The notes under the pieces were generated by a model. The model did not search any database. It had not been told where the DNA came from and was given only the letters and a program-made list of their open reading frames with translations. The position numbers were made by a program, and so were the translations under genes. From NCBI RefSeq assembly GCF_001902635.1, contig NZ_MJAO01000009.1, positions 1 through 64,000 on the forward strand: DNA of 64,000 bases, read 5' to 3'. This stretch comes from Serratia marcescens (lineage in GTDB: Bacteria; Pseudomonadota; Gammaproteobacteria; Enterobacterales; Enterobacteriaceae). Of the stretch, positions 28,779 to 38,172 are shown piece after piece (positions within the stretch are counted from its first letter, which is position 1; each line of letters begins with the position of its first letter).

Positions 28779-30818
28779 ATGCTTTCCTCAACATTCGTTC
28801 GTACCAAAGCAGGGCGTTCCAAGCCAGTCCGACTTACCGCAGTCATCGCGGCCGCCCTTTTCCTGGCAGGCTGTCCAAGTCGGGCCCCGCAAACGCCGCC
28901 CGCCAATATACAGGACGAAGCGAGCGCCAGCTCCGATTACTACCTGCAGCAGTTGCAGCAAAGCAGCGATGATAACAAGGCTGACTGGCAATTACTTGCT
29001 ATTCGCGCCTTGCTGCGTGAAGGAAAACTGCCGCAGGCCGGCGACCAGTTGAATCAGCTGCCGAAAAACCTCAGCGGCGCGCAGCAGACGGAACGCCAAT
29101 TGCTGACCGCCGAACTGCAGATCGCCAACAAAAGCTACGTCAGCGCCCGCAGCACGCTGGGCCACCTGGACAGCGGTTCGCTGTCGCCTAATCAGAAGGT
29201 GCGCTACTACCAGGCGCAGATCGCCGCCAATCAAGGCAAAGCGTCGCTGCCATTGATCCGTGCCTATATCGCTCAGGAGCCGTTGCTGACCGGCAAACCG
29301 CACCAGGAAAACCTGGATCAGACTTGGCAAGCGCTGCTGCAGCTGTCGCCGCAGGAGATGAACAGCCTGGTGATCAACGCCGACGAGAACGTGCTGCAAG
29401 GCTGGCTGGATCTGCTGCGCGTCTATCAGGACAACAAGCAGGATCCCGATCTGCTGAAGGCCGGTATCAAAGACTGGCAGAACCGTTATCCGAAGAACCC
29501 GGCGGCCAAAACGCTGCCGGCGCGCCTGAATCAGGCGCTGAACTTCACCCAGGCCTCCACCTCGAAAATCGCCCTGTTGCTGCCGTTAAACGGCCAAGCG
29601 AAAGTGTTCGCCGACGCCATCCAACAAGGCTTCGAAGCGGCGAAAAACGGCGGTTCCGCGCCGGCTCCGCAGCCTCAAGCCGCGCAACCGGCCAGCGCAG
29701 CGGCCCCAACGGCGCCGGCCGATCAGGCCGCCACGGGCGACATCAACGCCAACGGCGCGGTCAGCCCTTCGGCGCAAGCGAGCCAGCCCGCCGTGACCGC
29801 CGCGCAACCCACTGCGCCGTCCAGCGCGCCGGTAACGCCGCTGCAGGCCGCCAACGCGCAGGTTAAAGTGTACGACACCTCCAGCCAGCCGCTGGCCGCC
29901 TTGCTGAGCCAGGCGCAGCAGGACGGCGCCACCCTGGTGGTCGGGCCGCTGCTGAAAGAAAACGTCGATCAGCTGTCTTCCAGCACCACCACGCTGAACG
30001 TGCTGGCGCTCAACCAGCCGGAAACGCCGAAGGACAGCCTGAATATCTGCTACTTCGCCCTGTCGCCTGAAGATGAAGCGCGCGACGCCGCTCGCCACAT
30101 CTGGGAACAGCAGAAGCGTCAACCGTTGCTGCTGGTACCGCGCGGCGCCTTCGGCGATCGCGTCGCCAAGGCCTTCAACCAGGAATGGCAGAAGCAAGGC
30201 GGGCAAACCGTGCTGCGCCAGGACATCGGCTCCGCCGGTGAACTGCGCCAGATGGTGAATAGCGGCGGCATCCGCATGACCGGCACGCCGATGTCGAGCG
30301 CCCCGGCGCCGCAGAGCGTAACCATCGCCGGGCTGACCATTCCGGCGCCGCCGAGCGACGTACCCGCCGCTACCGGCGGCGGCGTCGACGCGGTGTATAT
30401 CGTCGCCACTCAGTCTCAGCTGACGCTGATTAAACCGATGATCGACATGGCCACCAGCTCGCGCGGCAAACCGGCGATGTACGCCAGCTCGCGCAGCTAC
30501 CAGGCCGGCGCCGGCCCGGACTTCCGGCTGGAAATGGAAGGCCTGCAGTTCAGCGATATCCCGCTGCTGGCGGGCTCAAACCCTCAGCTGTTGCAGCAGG
30601 CCAGCGCGCGTTTCCGCAACGACTACTCGCTGGTGCGCCTGTATGCGATGGGGATGGATGCCTGGACATTGGCCAACCACTTTGCTGAAATGCGCCAGCT
30701 GCCGGGCTTCCAGGTTTCCGGCACCACCGGTACGTTGAGCGCGTCGCCGAACTGCGTGATCAACCGCAAACTGCCTTGGCTGCAATACCGTCAGGGCACG
30801 GTCGTTCCGGTCTCTTGA
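28779..30818 (+). CDS. lpoA: Penicillin-binding protein activator LpoA
   Basis: A 679-residue outer-membrane lipoprotein that stimulates PBP1A. The lipobox LFLAGC places the lipidated Cys at residue 32. An N-terminal TPR-like helical domain (about 35-255) is followed by a periplasmic-binding-like domain. Inserted in the latter is an Ala/Pro/Gln-rich low-complexity stretch of about 65 residues (about 300-365), also found in enterobacterial LpoA. The ATG at 28779 puts the signal peptide correctly; 21 in-frame codons upstream are rejected. It overlaps yraN. Confidence 0.95.
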   Translation: MLSSTFVRTKAGRSKPVRLTAVIAAALFLAGCPSRAPQTPPANIQDEASASSDYYLQQLQQSSDDNKADWQLLAIRALLREGKLPQAGDQLNQLPKNLSGAQQTERQLLTAELQIANKSYVSARSTLGHLDSGSLSPNQKVRYYQAQIAANQGKASLPLIRAYIAQEPLLTGKPHQENLDQTWQALLQLSPQEMNSLVINADENVLQGWLDLLRVYQDNKQDPDLLKAGIKDWQNRYPKNPAAKTLPARLNQALNFTQASTSKIALLLPLNGQAKVFADAIQQGFEAAKNGGSAPAPQPQAAQPASAAAPTAPADQAATGDINANGAVSPSAQASQPAVTAAQPTAPSSAPVTPLQAANAQVKVYDTSSQPLAALLSQAQQDGATLVVGPLLKENVDQLSSSTTTLNVLALNQPETPKDSLNICYFALSPEDEARDAARHIWEQQKRQPLLLVPRGAFGDRVAKAFNQEWQKQGGQTVLRQDIGSAGELRQMVNSGGIRMTGTPMSSAPAPQSVTIAGLTIPAPPSDVPAATGGGVDAVYIVATQSQLTLIKPMIDMATSSRGKPAMYASSRSYQAGAGPDFRLEMEGLQFSDIPLLAGSNPQLLQQASARFRNDYSLVRLYAMGMDAWTLANHFAEMRQLPGFQVSGTTGTLSASPNCVINRKLPWLQYRQGTVVPVS

Positions 30819-31168
30819 ACCCACGCGCCTCAGGGGCGGGCTATGAGTTACTGGCCCGCCGTCATCTGGAACACGCCGGGCTCACCTTCTGCGCCGCCAA
30901 CGTCGCGGTGCGCGGCGGTGAGCTCGACCTCATCATGCGCGACGGCGCTACCTGGGTGTTCGTCGAAGTGCGCTACCGCCGCAACGACGCCTTCGGCAGC
31001 GCGGCCGCCAGCGTCACCGCTCGCAAACAGCAGCGGCTGCTGCACGCCGCCGCCGTCTGGCTGGCGGGGCGCGGAGCCAGTTTTGACACATCATCTTGCC
31101 GTTTTGATGTTTTGGCCATTACCGGTAGCCAGTTAGAATGGATACCCAACGCCTTCAATGCGGATTAA
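30776..31168 (+). CDS. yraN: YraN, UPF0102 nuclease-like protein
   Basis: A 130-residue protein with a restriction-endonuclease-like core: [17 protein letters not shown] and WVFVEVRYR carry the Glu-Asp-x(n)-Glu-x-Arg active-site pattern of the UPF0102 family. Function is unproven. The reading frame has no ATG. TTG at 30776 gives an N-terminus (MAAIPSG) that matches E. coli YraN and overlaps lpoA by 43 bp; a TTG at 30815 overlapping the lpoA stop is the alternative. Confidence 0.88.
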   Translation: MAAIPSGHGRSGLLNPRASGAGYELLARRHLEHAGLTFCAANVAVRGGELDLIMRDGATWVFVEVRYRRNDAFGSAAASVTARKQQRLLHAAAVWLAGRGASFDTSSCRFDVLAITGSQLEWIPNAFNAD

Positions 31169-31219
31169 TCGGGGTTTTGCGGCGCAGACCGGCCCTTTGA
31201 CTTAGTGGATTAATACAAC

Positions 31220-31810
31220 GTGCTGGATAGAATTAAAGTCTGTTTTACCGAAAGCATCCAAACCCAGATCGCGGCGGCGGAAGCGTTGCCTGACGCCATT
31301 TCCCGTGCTGCGATGACGCTGGTTCAATCCTTACTCAACGGCAACAAAATCCTGTGCTGCGGCAACGGCACCTCGGCGGCCAACGCGCAACACTTCGCCG
31401 CCAGCATGATCAACCGTTTTGAAACCGAGCGCCCCAGCCTGCCGGCCATCGCCCTCAACGCCGACAACGTGGTGCTGACGGCGATCAGCAACGATCGGCT
31501 GCACGACGAGGTGTACGCCAAGCAGGTGCGCGCGCTCGGGCACACCGGCGACGTACTGCTGGCGATTTCCACTCGCGGCAACAGCCGTGATATTGTGAAA
31601 GCGGTCGAGGCGGCCGTGACGCGCGATATGACCATCGTGGCGCTCACCGGCTATGACGGTGGCGAACTGGCCGGGTTGCTCGGCCAGCAGGATGTCGAGA
31701 TCCGCATCCCGTCGCACCGCAGCTCGCGCATTCAGGAAATGCACATGCTTACCGTAAACTGCCTGTGCGACCTGATAGACAATACGTTATTCCCCCACCA
31801 GGACGATTAA
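31220..31810 (+). CDS. diaA: DnaA initiator-associating protein DiaA
   Basis: A 196-residue SIS-domain protein that binds DnaA as a tetramer and promotes assembly at oriC. The sugar-isomerase-type loop [17 protein letters not shown] is at about residues 46-62, and [14 protein letters not shown] in the middle. The start is GTG at 31220, giving exactly the E. coli length. It lies in the lpoA-yraN-diaA-dolP run. Confidence 0.96.
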   Translation: MLDRIKVCFTESIQTQIAAAEALPDAISRAAMTLVQSLLNGNKILCCGNGTSAANAQHFAASMINRFETERPSLPAIALNADNVVLTAISNDRLHDEVYAKQVRALGHTGDVLLAISTRGNSRDIVKAVEAAVTRDMTIVALTGYDGGELAGLLGQQDVEIRIPSHRSSRIQEMHMLTVNCLCDLIDNTLFPHQDD

Positions 31811-31819
31811 GGAACTGAG

Positions 31820-32395
31820 ATGAAGCTAAAAGCCACATTTGCAGTGCTGTCCAGCGCCCTGCTGTTGCAAGGCTGTATCGCCGGCGTCGTCGTCGGCAGT
31901 GCGGCAGTCGCCACCAAAACCGCCACCGACCCGCGCAGCGTGGGTACCCAGGTGGATGACGGCACGCTGGAAGCCAGGGTCGAAAGCGCCCTGAGCAAAG
32001 ACCAGCAGTTGAAGAAAGAAGCCCGGGTGGTCGCCACCGCCTATCAGGGCAAAGTGCTGTTGACCGGCCAGTCGCCTAACGCCGATCTCACCGCGCGCGC
32101 CAAGCAGATCGCCATGGGCGTGGAAGGCACCACTGAAGTGTATAACGAAATCCGTCAGGGCACGCCGGTCAGCCTGAGCACCGCGTCCTCCGACACCTGG
32201 ATCACCACCAAGGTGCGTTCGCAGCTGTTGACCAGCGATACGGTAAAATCGTCCAACGTGAAGGTCACTACCGAAAACGGCGAAGTGTTCTTGCTGGGCC
32301 TGGTCACGCAGCAGGAAGGGCAGTCGGCGGCGCAGATCGCCAGCCAGGTGAGCGGCGTGAAACACGTCACCACCGCCTTTACCTTCGTGAAATGA
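31820..32395 (+). CDS. dolP: Outer-membrane lipoprotein DolP (YraP), dual BON domain
   Basis: A 191-residue lipoprotein with lipobox LLLQGC (Cys19) and two BON domains (about 46-115 and 124-190). DolP locates to division sites, binds anionic phospholipids and supports the BAM complex. It starts nine bases after diaA with an AAGGAACTGAG ribosome site, and is sigma-E-controlled in E. coli. A hairpin ends the unit. Confidence 0.95.
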   Translation: MKLKATFAVLSSALLLQGCIAGVVVGSAAVATKTATDPRSVGTQVDDGTLEARVESALSKDQQLKKEARVVATAYQGKVLLTGQSPNADLTARAKQIAMGVEGTTEVYNEIRQGTPVSLSTASSDTWITTKVRSQLLTSDTVKSSNVKVTTENGEVFLLGLVTQQEGQSAAQIASQVSGVKHVTTAFTFVK

Positions 32396-32401
32396 TCCTT
32401 C

Positions 32402-32425
32402 AGGCAAGGGGCCTTCCCCTTGCCT
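32402..32425 (+). terminator. Terminator of dolP
   Basis: Perfect 10-bp stem AGGCAAGGGG / CCCCTTGCCT with loop CCTT, followed by ACTTTCT. Confidence 0.75.
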
Positions 32426-32510
32426 ACTTTCTGTACGCTCCCCACTGTTTACCCTAGTTTAATGAGCCGCGTTTAAAGTAATCTCTCACTTCATTACGGA
32501 TAAAATTCAA

Positions 32511-34067
32511 ATGGACAGAATTTTAATCGGTTTTCCCAGTGCCGTTTCTTTATTCACCGCCGGAGTTTCCGCCGCCAATCCCACACAGGATGCGCCCCGC
32601 GCCGAACATGACCCGGCCCCGATGGCCGATCAAACCGTTGCTACTGAAGGCGCGATCACGGTCGACCAGGTAAAAATCAATTATCAGGCGCAAACCGGGG
32701 TGCTGGAATTGAGTAAAGATGATCCGGAAGATCCCGTGACCAGCATGTTCTATGTTGCGTATTTCAAAAAGAATGAGAACGAGAGCAGGCCGATTACCTT
32801 TATCTACAACGGCGGGCCGGGCTCCGCCTCGCTTTGGCTGCATATGGGAGCGCTGGGGCCTAAACGGGTTATCGCTACTCAGCCAGAGAAAACACAGCTG
32901 GCGCCTTACCAACTAACCGACAACCAATACAGCCTGCTCAACGTCAGCGATCTGGTGTTTATCGATGCCCCCGGAACGGGTTACAGCCGCTTTTCCAGCA
33001 GTGCCGCCAGCCAGCCGGAGAGAGCGCAGCAAAAATCACACAGTGCCAGCAACGTGTATGGCGTCAACGGTGATGCTCAGGCTTTTTCTCAATTTATCGT
33101 TCAGTTTTTAACGCATTACCAACGCTGGAACTCACCTAAATATTTATTGGGTGAAAGCTACGGCACTACCCGCTCGGTGGTATTGGCCGAGACGCTAAAA
33201 AATCAGAATATCGATCTTAACGGTATTATCCTGATGTCGCAGTTTCTGAACTACGACAATAACATCGACGATCCCAATCAAAACCCCGGCGTCGATCAAC
33301 CTTACTATCTGGCACTACCAACCTACGCAGCCAGCGCATGGTACCACCAGCGGCTGCCGGGCAAACACCAGAGCCTGAAAACCCTGTTAGACCAGGCCGA
33401 GCAGTTTGCGCTGGGGACTTATGCCCAAGCCTTGCTGCAAGGTGCCAATCTGCCTGAAAAAGATCGCCAAACGCTCGCCGAGCAGCTTTACCAATTTACC
33501 GGCATTCCGGCCGATTATTGGCTCAAGGCCAATTTGCGCATGAGTGGGCCGGTCTTCGCCAAGCAACTGTTGCGCAGTCAGGACGAGACCATTGGCAGAA
33601 TCGATACCCGCTATCGTGGGCCGTCGCTGGATAATATCGCTGAAACGTCCAACTACGATCCCAGCGTCAGTGCAATTACTTCCGCCTACGTCGCGCAATT
33701 CCACGATTATCTTGGCAAAACGCTGCATTTTAGCGCCGACCAAAACTATCGCGCATTTTCCGATGAGGTCTATGACTGGAACATGTCCAGCAACAGCCGG
33801 GACAGATCATTTAACGTGTTGCCGAGCCTGTCGCGGGTGATGAAAATGACCCCGGCAATGAGAGTGATGGTGATTGGCGGGGTTTACGATCTGGCCACCC
33901 CTTACTTCGTCGCCAAATATGAGATGAGCCATCTGCCCGTGTCGCCCAAATTACGCGACAATATCCGTTTCTATTGGTATGACACCGGGCATATGCCGTA
34001 CGTGGATGAACTATCGCTTAAAAAGATGCACGCGGATTTAACGGCATTTATCAGCGATAAGCCCTGA
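32511..34067 (+). CDS. S10 family serine carboxypeptidase-like protein, exported
   Basis: A 518-residue alpha/beta-hydrolase of peptidase family S10, with a probable signal peptide (FPSAVSLFTAGVSAA). The oxyanion motif NGGPGSAS is at 100-107, nucleophile Ser216 in GESYG, then Asp460 (VYDLATP) and His494 (DTGHMPY), so the triad is complete. S10 enzymes remove C-terminal residues from peptides at acid pH; the substrate here is unknown. By eye the gene is clearly less G+C-rich than its neighbours, and E. coli has nothing like it between dolP and mtgA. It was therefore probably acquired by transfer. Confidence 0.88.
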   Translation: MDRILIGFPSAVSLFTAGVSAANPTQDAPRAEHDPAPMADQTVATEGAITVDQVKINYQAQTGVLELSKDDPEDPVTSMFYVAYFKKNENESRPITFIYNGGPGSASLWLHMGALGPKRVIATQPEKTQLAPYQLTDNQYSLLNVSDLVFIDAPGTGYSRFSSSAASQPERAQQKSHSASNVYGVNGDAQAFSQFIVQFLTHYQRWNSPKYLLGESYGTTRSVVLAETLKNQNIDLNGIILMSQFLNYDNNIDDPNQNPGVDQPYYLALPTYAASAWYHQRLPGKHQSLKTLLDQAEQFALGTYAQALLQGANLPEKDRQTLAEQLYQFTGIPADYWLKANLRMSGPVFAKQLLRSQDETIGRIDTRYRGPSLDNIAETSNYDPSVSAITSAYVAQFHDYLGKTLHFSADQNYRAFSDEVYDWNMSSNSRDRSFNVLPSLSRVMKMTPAMRVMVIGGVYDLATPYFVAKYEMSHLPVSPKLRDNIRFYWYDTGHMPYVDELSLKKMHADLTAFISDKP

Positions 34068-34093
34068 TGCGACATTAACCACCGAAGAGAGAG

Positions 34094-34119
34094 ATACCTT
34101 GCCCGAAAGCAGGGTATCG
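34094..34119. terminator. Hairpin between the S10 peptidase gene and mtgA
   Basis: GATACCTTGC pairs with GCAGGGTATC around CCGAAA between convergent genes. There is no good T-run on either strand, so termination is uncertain. Confidence 0.4.
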
Positions 34120-34124
34120 CTTGG

Positions 34125-34853
34125 TTAATCCAGCTTGTTCTCTTTCAGGAAACCTTCCCCACCCAACTGCCGCATCTGGCGCATGATCCACTGTTGACGC
34201 TGCACCACATAGCCGGATGGCGCATCGGCCAGGAAGCGGTGCGGATTCGGCAATACTGCCGCCAGCAGCGCCGCCTCGGCCGCTGTCAGCCGTTTGGCCG
34301 GCTTATGGAAGAAACGCTGTGAAGCCGCTTCCACGCCGAACACCCCGTCGCCGAACTCCACGATGTTCAAATACACCGTCAGAATGCGCCGCTTGGTCCA
34401 CACCAACTCGATGCCCGACGTCAGCCCGGCCTCCAGCCCTTTGCGCAGCCAGCTGCGGCCATCCCACAGAAACAGGTTCTTGGCGGTTTGCTGCGACAGC
34501 GTGGACGCGCCGCGAATACGCGTCGGGCGTTTCTCGTTGTGGCTGAGCGCCTTTTCGATCGCCGCTACATCAAAGCCCCAGTGATCGGGAAACTTCTGAT
34601 CCTCCGCCGCCATCACCGCCAGCGCCATTTGCGGCGAGATGTCGTCCATCGACACCCAGTCCGAGTGGGCAACATAGCTGAAGTCGCCGCTCAGCCAGGC
34701 GCTGATCTGCCGCTCCGCCATCACGGCGGAAAACGGCACCGGCAGGAAGGCGAAGGCCACGATACCCAATACCCACAGGCCGAGAATCGCGATGACGCCG
34801 CGCTTCAGCCAATACCACGGATGCAGCCGCCATCCGCCGACCGATTTTCTCAT
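34125..34853 (-). CDS. mtgA: Monofunctional biosynthetic peptidoglycan transglycosylase
   Basis: A 242-residue GT51 enzyme that polymerises glycan strands from lipid II. A single N-terminal membrane anchor ([20 protein letters not shown]) is followed by the GT51 motifs: the catalytic Glu in [14 protein letters not shown], then [21 protein letters not shown] and [20 protein letters not shown]. The ATG overlaps the elbB stop as ATGA, so the two are coupled. Confidence 0.96.
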   Translation of the reverse strand: MRKSVGGWRLHPWYWLKRGVIAILGLWVLGIVAFAFLPVPFSAVMAERQISAWLSGDFSYVAHSDWVSMDDISPQMALAVMAAEDQKFPDHWGFDVAAIEKALSHNEKRPTRIRGASTLSQQTAKNLFLWDGRSWLRKGLEAGLTSGIELVWTKRRILTVYLNIVEFGDGVFGVEAASQRFFHKPAKRLTAAEAALLAAVLPNPHRFLADAPSGYVVQRQQWIMRQMRQLGGEGFLKENKLD

Positions 34854-35503
34854 TCAGCCAGTTCCAGCACCCGCACCACCAGTTTATCGATGCCGGCGGC
34901 CGCCTGCGCGATCGACGGCGCCAGCATATAGGCCGGCGTGGTCACGATCTTGTGTTCGCTGTCCACCACGATGTCGTCTACCGGGCAAATCACCGGTTCG
35001 CCGCCCATGGCGTCGATCACTTCCCCCAGGTCAGGATCGTTGCCAATGGTCAGCCGCGCTTGTTGATCCAGCAGCTTCGGCAACAGCGCCGGCGCGATGC
35101 ACATCAGGCCAATTGGTTTGTTGGCCTTATGCATCTGGCGCGTCAGGCGCGCCAAATCTTCATCGACCCAGCATTCCGCGCCGGCTTCGGCGAAATTGCT
35201 GAGGTTCTTGGCGGCGCCGAAGCCGCCGGGCACGATCAGCGCATCCAGCTGCGCGGCGTCCGCCTGCGACAACGGCTGCACCGCGCCGCGGGCAATGCGC
35301 GCCGATTCGATCAGGACATTGCGCGACTCCGCCATCTCTTCGCCAGATAAGTGATTAATAACATGGCGTTGTGGTTTATCAGGCGCAAAGCACACCGCCT
35401 GCGCGCCGGCGCGGTCCAACGCCAGCAGCGTCAACACCGCTTCATGGATCTCCGTACCGTCATAAACGCCGCTGCCGCTGAGGACTACACCCACCTTTTT
35501 CAT
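34850..35503 (-). CDS. elbB: Glyoxalase ElbB (DJ-1/PfpI family)
   Basis: A 217-residue class I glutamine-amidotransferase-like protein; E. coli ElbB has weak glyoxalase activity. The nucleophile-elbow Cys is in [10 protein letters not shown], with [15 protein letters not shown] before it. The ATG at 35503 has AGGAGT seven bases upstream and gives the E. coli length; the frame continues 17 codons upstream without support. Upstream of mtgA, as in E. coli. Confidence 0.94.
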   Translation of the reverse strand: MKKVGVVLSGSGVYDGTEIHEAVLTLLALDRAGAQAVCFAPDKPQRHVINHLSGEEMAESRNVLIESARIARGAVQPLSQADAAQLDALIVPGGFGAAKNLSNFAEAGAECWVDEDLARLTRQMHKANKPIGLMCIAPALLPKLLDQQARLTIGNDPDLGEVIDAMGGEPVICPVDDIVVDSEHKIVTTPAYMLAPSIAQAAAGIDKLVVRVLELAE

Positions 35504-35601
35504 CACTCTTACTCCTATCGCTGCTGTCAACTGGTTCGTGCTCGGAGTTGACAAACACTAATCTACATCACACATTTTAATGAATCTTCTAACAAGAGCG
35601 C

Positions 35602-35631
35602 TTACATTTGCTATGTTGTTGGCTGTATGAT
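35602..35631 (+). promoter_or_regulatory. Promoter of arcZ
   Basis: -10 TATGAT (35626-35631) with -35 TTACAT (35602-35607) at 18-bp spacing, placing initiation near 35638. This fits the length expected for ArcZ counted back from its terminator. Confidence 0.55.
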
Positions 35632-35637
35632 GTTTAG

Positions 35638-35751
35638 GAATTCGCTACAACCTGCTCGACCAGAACACTGAAACCAATACGCAGGTTCACAATTTCCCTG
35701 GTGTTGGCGCAATATTCGCGCACCCCGGCTTAGGTCGGGGTCATTTTTTTT
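35638..35751 (+). ncRNA. arcZ: Small RNA ArcZ
   Basis: The plus strand between elbB and arcB carries the highly conserved ArcZ 3' portion: TTTCCCTGGTGTTGGCGCA (35692-35710), AATATTCGCGCAC, and the terminator CCCCGGCTTAGGTCGGGGTCAT followed by eight T. Location and orientation, opposite to arcB, are as in E. coli. ArcZ is Hfq-dependent; its processed form activates rpoS and represses other mRNAs, and it is under ArcA control. The 3' end overlaps the arcB stop codon. The 5' end is inferred from the promoter. Confidence 0.9.
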
Positions 35752-38080
35752 CAGCGTTCTCTACCCAAACCCGCAGTACCTGCACGTCGTTGCGCCACTC
35801 TTGTTTCAGCTCATCCACCCAGTCCTGTACGTTATCCCACCAGGCCGGCAGCGTCGGCGTTTGAATCTGTTGTGCCAGTTGTTGCAGGTGACGCAGACCG
35901 ACCGAGCCGGCGGCCCCCTTGATCTTGTGCCCTTCCTCGGTGATGCCTTTCTGATCGCGCGCCGTCATATTGGAATCCAGCACCGCCAAATAGCCCGGCA
36001 TCATCTGCTCGAACATCTCCAGGCTTTGGTGGATCAGCTGCGGGCCGACCAAATCCATGTACTGTTCCAGCATCGCGGTATCGAGTAACGACTCATTAAT
36101 CTGCATCGCCTTGTGCTCCGTTTTCTTTGAAGTGTGAGAAGGTTGATGATCCCAGTAATGTTTGATGACCTTGGTCAACGCCGGCACCGACAGCGGCTTA
36201 CTCAGCACATCGTCCATGCCCGCCTCGAGATACTCTTTTTTGTCTTTCAGCACGTTGGCCGTCAGCGCCACCAGCGGCGGCAGCGCCTGCCCGGCGTAGC
36301 GCTCGCGCAGCACCCGAGCAATATCCAGCCCGGTCATGTCCGGCAGCTGGATATCCAGCAGCACCAGATCGAACTCATCCGGATCGAACATCGCCAGCGC
36401 GTCGTGGCCGTTCATCGCCACCTCGACGCTGTTGCCCAGCTTCTCCAGTACCGAGCGCGCCACGATCACGTTCAGCTCGATATCCTCCACCAGCAGGATA
36501 TGCAGCGCCGGCAACGGCAGCTCCTCTTCCTCCGGTGCCGCGCTGACGGCTTCCTGCACCGCCGGCGCCTTGATAGTCAGGGTGAAGCAAGAACCGTGCC
36601 CCTGTTCGCTGCGCACGGTGATGTCGCCGCCCATGCTTTGCGCCAGCCGCTTGGACACCGCCAGCCCGATGCCGGTGCCGGTGGCCGGGCGGCCGCCGCG
36701 CTGATCTTTCACCTGGTAATACATGGCGAAGATCTTGTCCTGCTCGTCCTGCGGGATGCCCATGCCCGAGTCTTCCACCTCGAACACCAGCTTCTCCTGC
36801 GCCTCGCGCCGCACGCGCACCACGATTTGCCCCTGCTGGGTGAATTTCACCGCGTTGCCGATCAGGTTCCACAAGATCTGCCGCAGGCGCGTGCCGTCGG
36901 TCACGATCTGCTGCGGCAGCGGCGCCTGCGGCTCCATGATGAACTGCAGCCCTTTCGGCTGCGCCAACAGGCCGGAGAGGTTCTCCAGATCCGCCAGGAA
37001 ACCGGTGAAGTCCACCGGCTGGTTGTCGAGCTGCACCTTGCGCCGCTCGAGCTTATCCATTTCGATAATGTCGTTGAAGATATTGCCAAGGGTGATGGCG
37101 CTGACGTGAATGGTCTTCAGGTATTTCAGCTGCTCGTCGTTCAGTTCGGTATCGAGCAAAATGCGGCTGAGGCCGACGATGCCGTTAAGCGGCGTGCGCA
37201 GCTCGTGGCTGATCGTTGAGATAAAGGTGGTCTTCTCCCTGCTGGCGTTCTCCAGCGCGTCCTGGTAGCGCTTACGCTCGGTAATATCGCGGCCGAAGCC
37301 CATCAGCCCGTGGCGTTTGCCCACCCGGTCGTAAAACGGCACCTTGCGTAGTTCGAAACAGGCCTTGCGGCCGTCGGGATACACCAGCCACTGTTCGTAG
37401 GTCAGCGAGACGTTGTGGCGGAACACTTTTTCGTCGGTTTCGATCACCTTCTCGGCGATCTCTTGGCCGTAGACGTCGAACGGCGTCAGGCCGATCAGCT
37501 GTTTCTCGCTCTTGCCGGTCAGCAACTCCATCGCGCGGTTGCAGCCGGAGAATTCCTTGTCTTCGTTGCGGTAGTAGACCAGGTCCGGCGAGGCGTCGAG
37601 GAAGGAACGCAGCAGCGCCGATTGCTGCCCCAGCTCAATCTGAGCCAGCTCGCGCTGTTCCATTTCTTCCGTCAGCTTTTCCATCACCTGCAGACGCTCT
37701 TCTTCCGCCTTGATACGGTCGGCGATCTCCTGGTTCAGCTGACTGATATTGTCTTTAAGCTGCTGATTGAGCTCCAGATCGCGGTGGCGCATCTCTTCCA
37801 GCTTGTCCACCAGCCGCGCCAACCGCTGACGCGACTCCTCCAGCTGCTCCACCACCACCGAGAGAAAGTAGACCGCCCACGGGGTGATCAACAGACCGAA
37901 GAAGATCGAACGCACCACGTCGATGCTTTCCACTTCGCCGCGCAGCAGCATGGTCACCGCCATCTGCACCACCATCGCCAGCACCACCAGCGCCGAGGCC
38001 AGCAGCAGCGAGAAGCGCACCAACCCCAGTTTCACCATTAAATCGACGTAATACTGGGCCAACACCCGGATTTGCTTCAT
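35741..38080 (-). CDS. arcB: Aerobic respiration control sensor histidine kinase ArcB
   Basis: A 779-residue tripartite hybrid kinase that phosphorylates ArcA when quinones are reduced. Two transmembrane segments (about 23-45 and 58-77), a linker with coiled coil, a PAS domain (about 155-270) holding the redox cysteines Cys180 and Cys241, the H-box His292 (STISHELRTPLNG), the ATPase domain, a receiver with Asp576 (VLLDIQLPD) and an HPt with His718 (EEGHKIKGAAGS). All phospho-relay residues are intact. GGGAG precedes the ATG at 38080; seven further upstream codons are rejected. Confidence 0.97.
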   Translation of the reverse strand: MKQIRVLAQYYVDLMVKLGLVRFSLLLASALVVLAMVVQMAVTMLLRGEVESIDVVRSIFFGLLITPWAVYFLSVVVEQLEESRQRLARLVDKLEEMRHRDLELNQQLKDNISQLNQEIADRIKAEEERLQVMEKLTEEMEQRELAQIELGQQSALLRSFLDASPDLVYYRNEDKEFSGCNRAMELLTGKSEKQLIGLTPFDVYGQEIAEKVIETDEKVFRHNVSLTYEQWLVYPDGRKACFELRKVPFYDRVGKRHGLMGFGRDITERKRYQDALENASREKTTFISTISHELRTPLNGIVGLSRILLDTELNDEQLKYLKTIHVSAITLGNIFNDIIEMDKLERRKVQLDNQPVDFTGFLADLENLSGLLAQPKGLQFIMEPQAPLPQQIVTDGTRLRQILWNLIGNAVKFTQQGQIVVRVRREAQEKLVFEVEDSGMGIPQDEQDKIFAMYYQVKDQRGGRPATGTGIGLAVSKRLAQSMGGDITVRSEQGHGSCFTLTIKAPAVQEAVSAAPEEEELPLPALHILLVEDIELNVIVARSVLEKLGNSVEVAMNGHDALAMFDPDEFDLVLLDIQLPDMTGLDIARVLRERYAGQALPPLVALTANVLKDKKEYLEAGMDDVLSKPLSVPALTKVIKHYWDHQPSHTSKKTEHKAMQINESLLDTAMLEQYMDLVGPQLIHQSLEMFEQMMPGYLAVLDSNMTARDQKGITEEGHKIKGAAGSVGLRHLQQLAQQIQTPTLPAWWDNVQDWVDELKQEWRNDVQVLRVWVENAEKK

Positions 38081-38172
38081 AGCGGCTCCCATCAGACACA
38101 ATCTTTTGAATCATACCGTAAAACAGCGGTGAGATAAGGCGGCAAACGCCGAAGTGTGGCAAAGATTGCACT

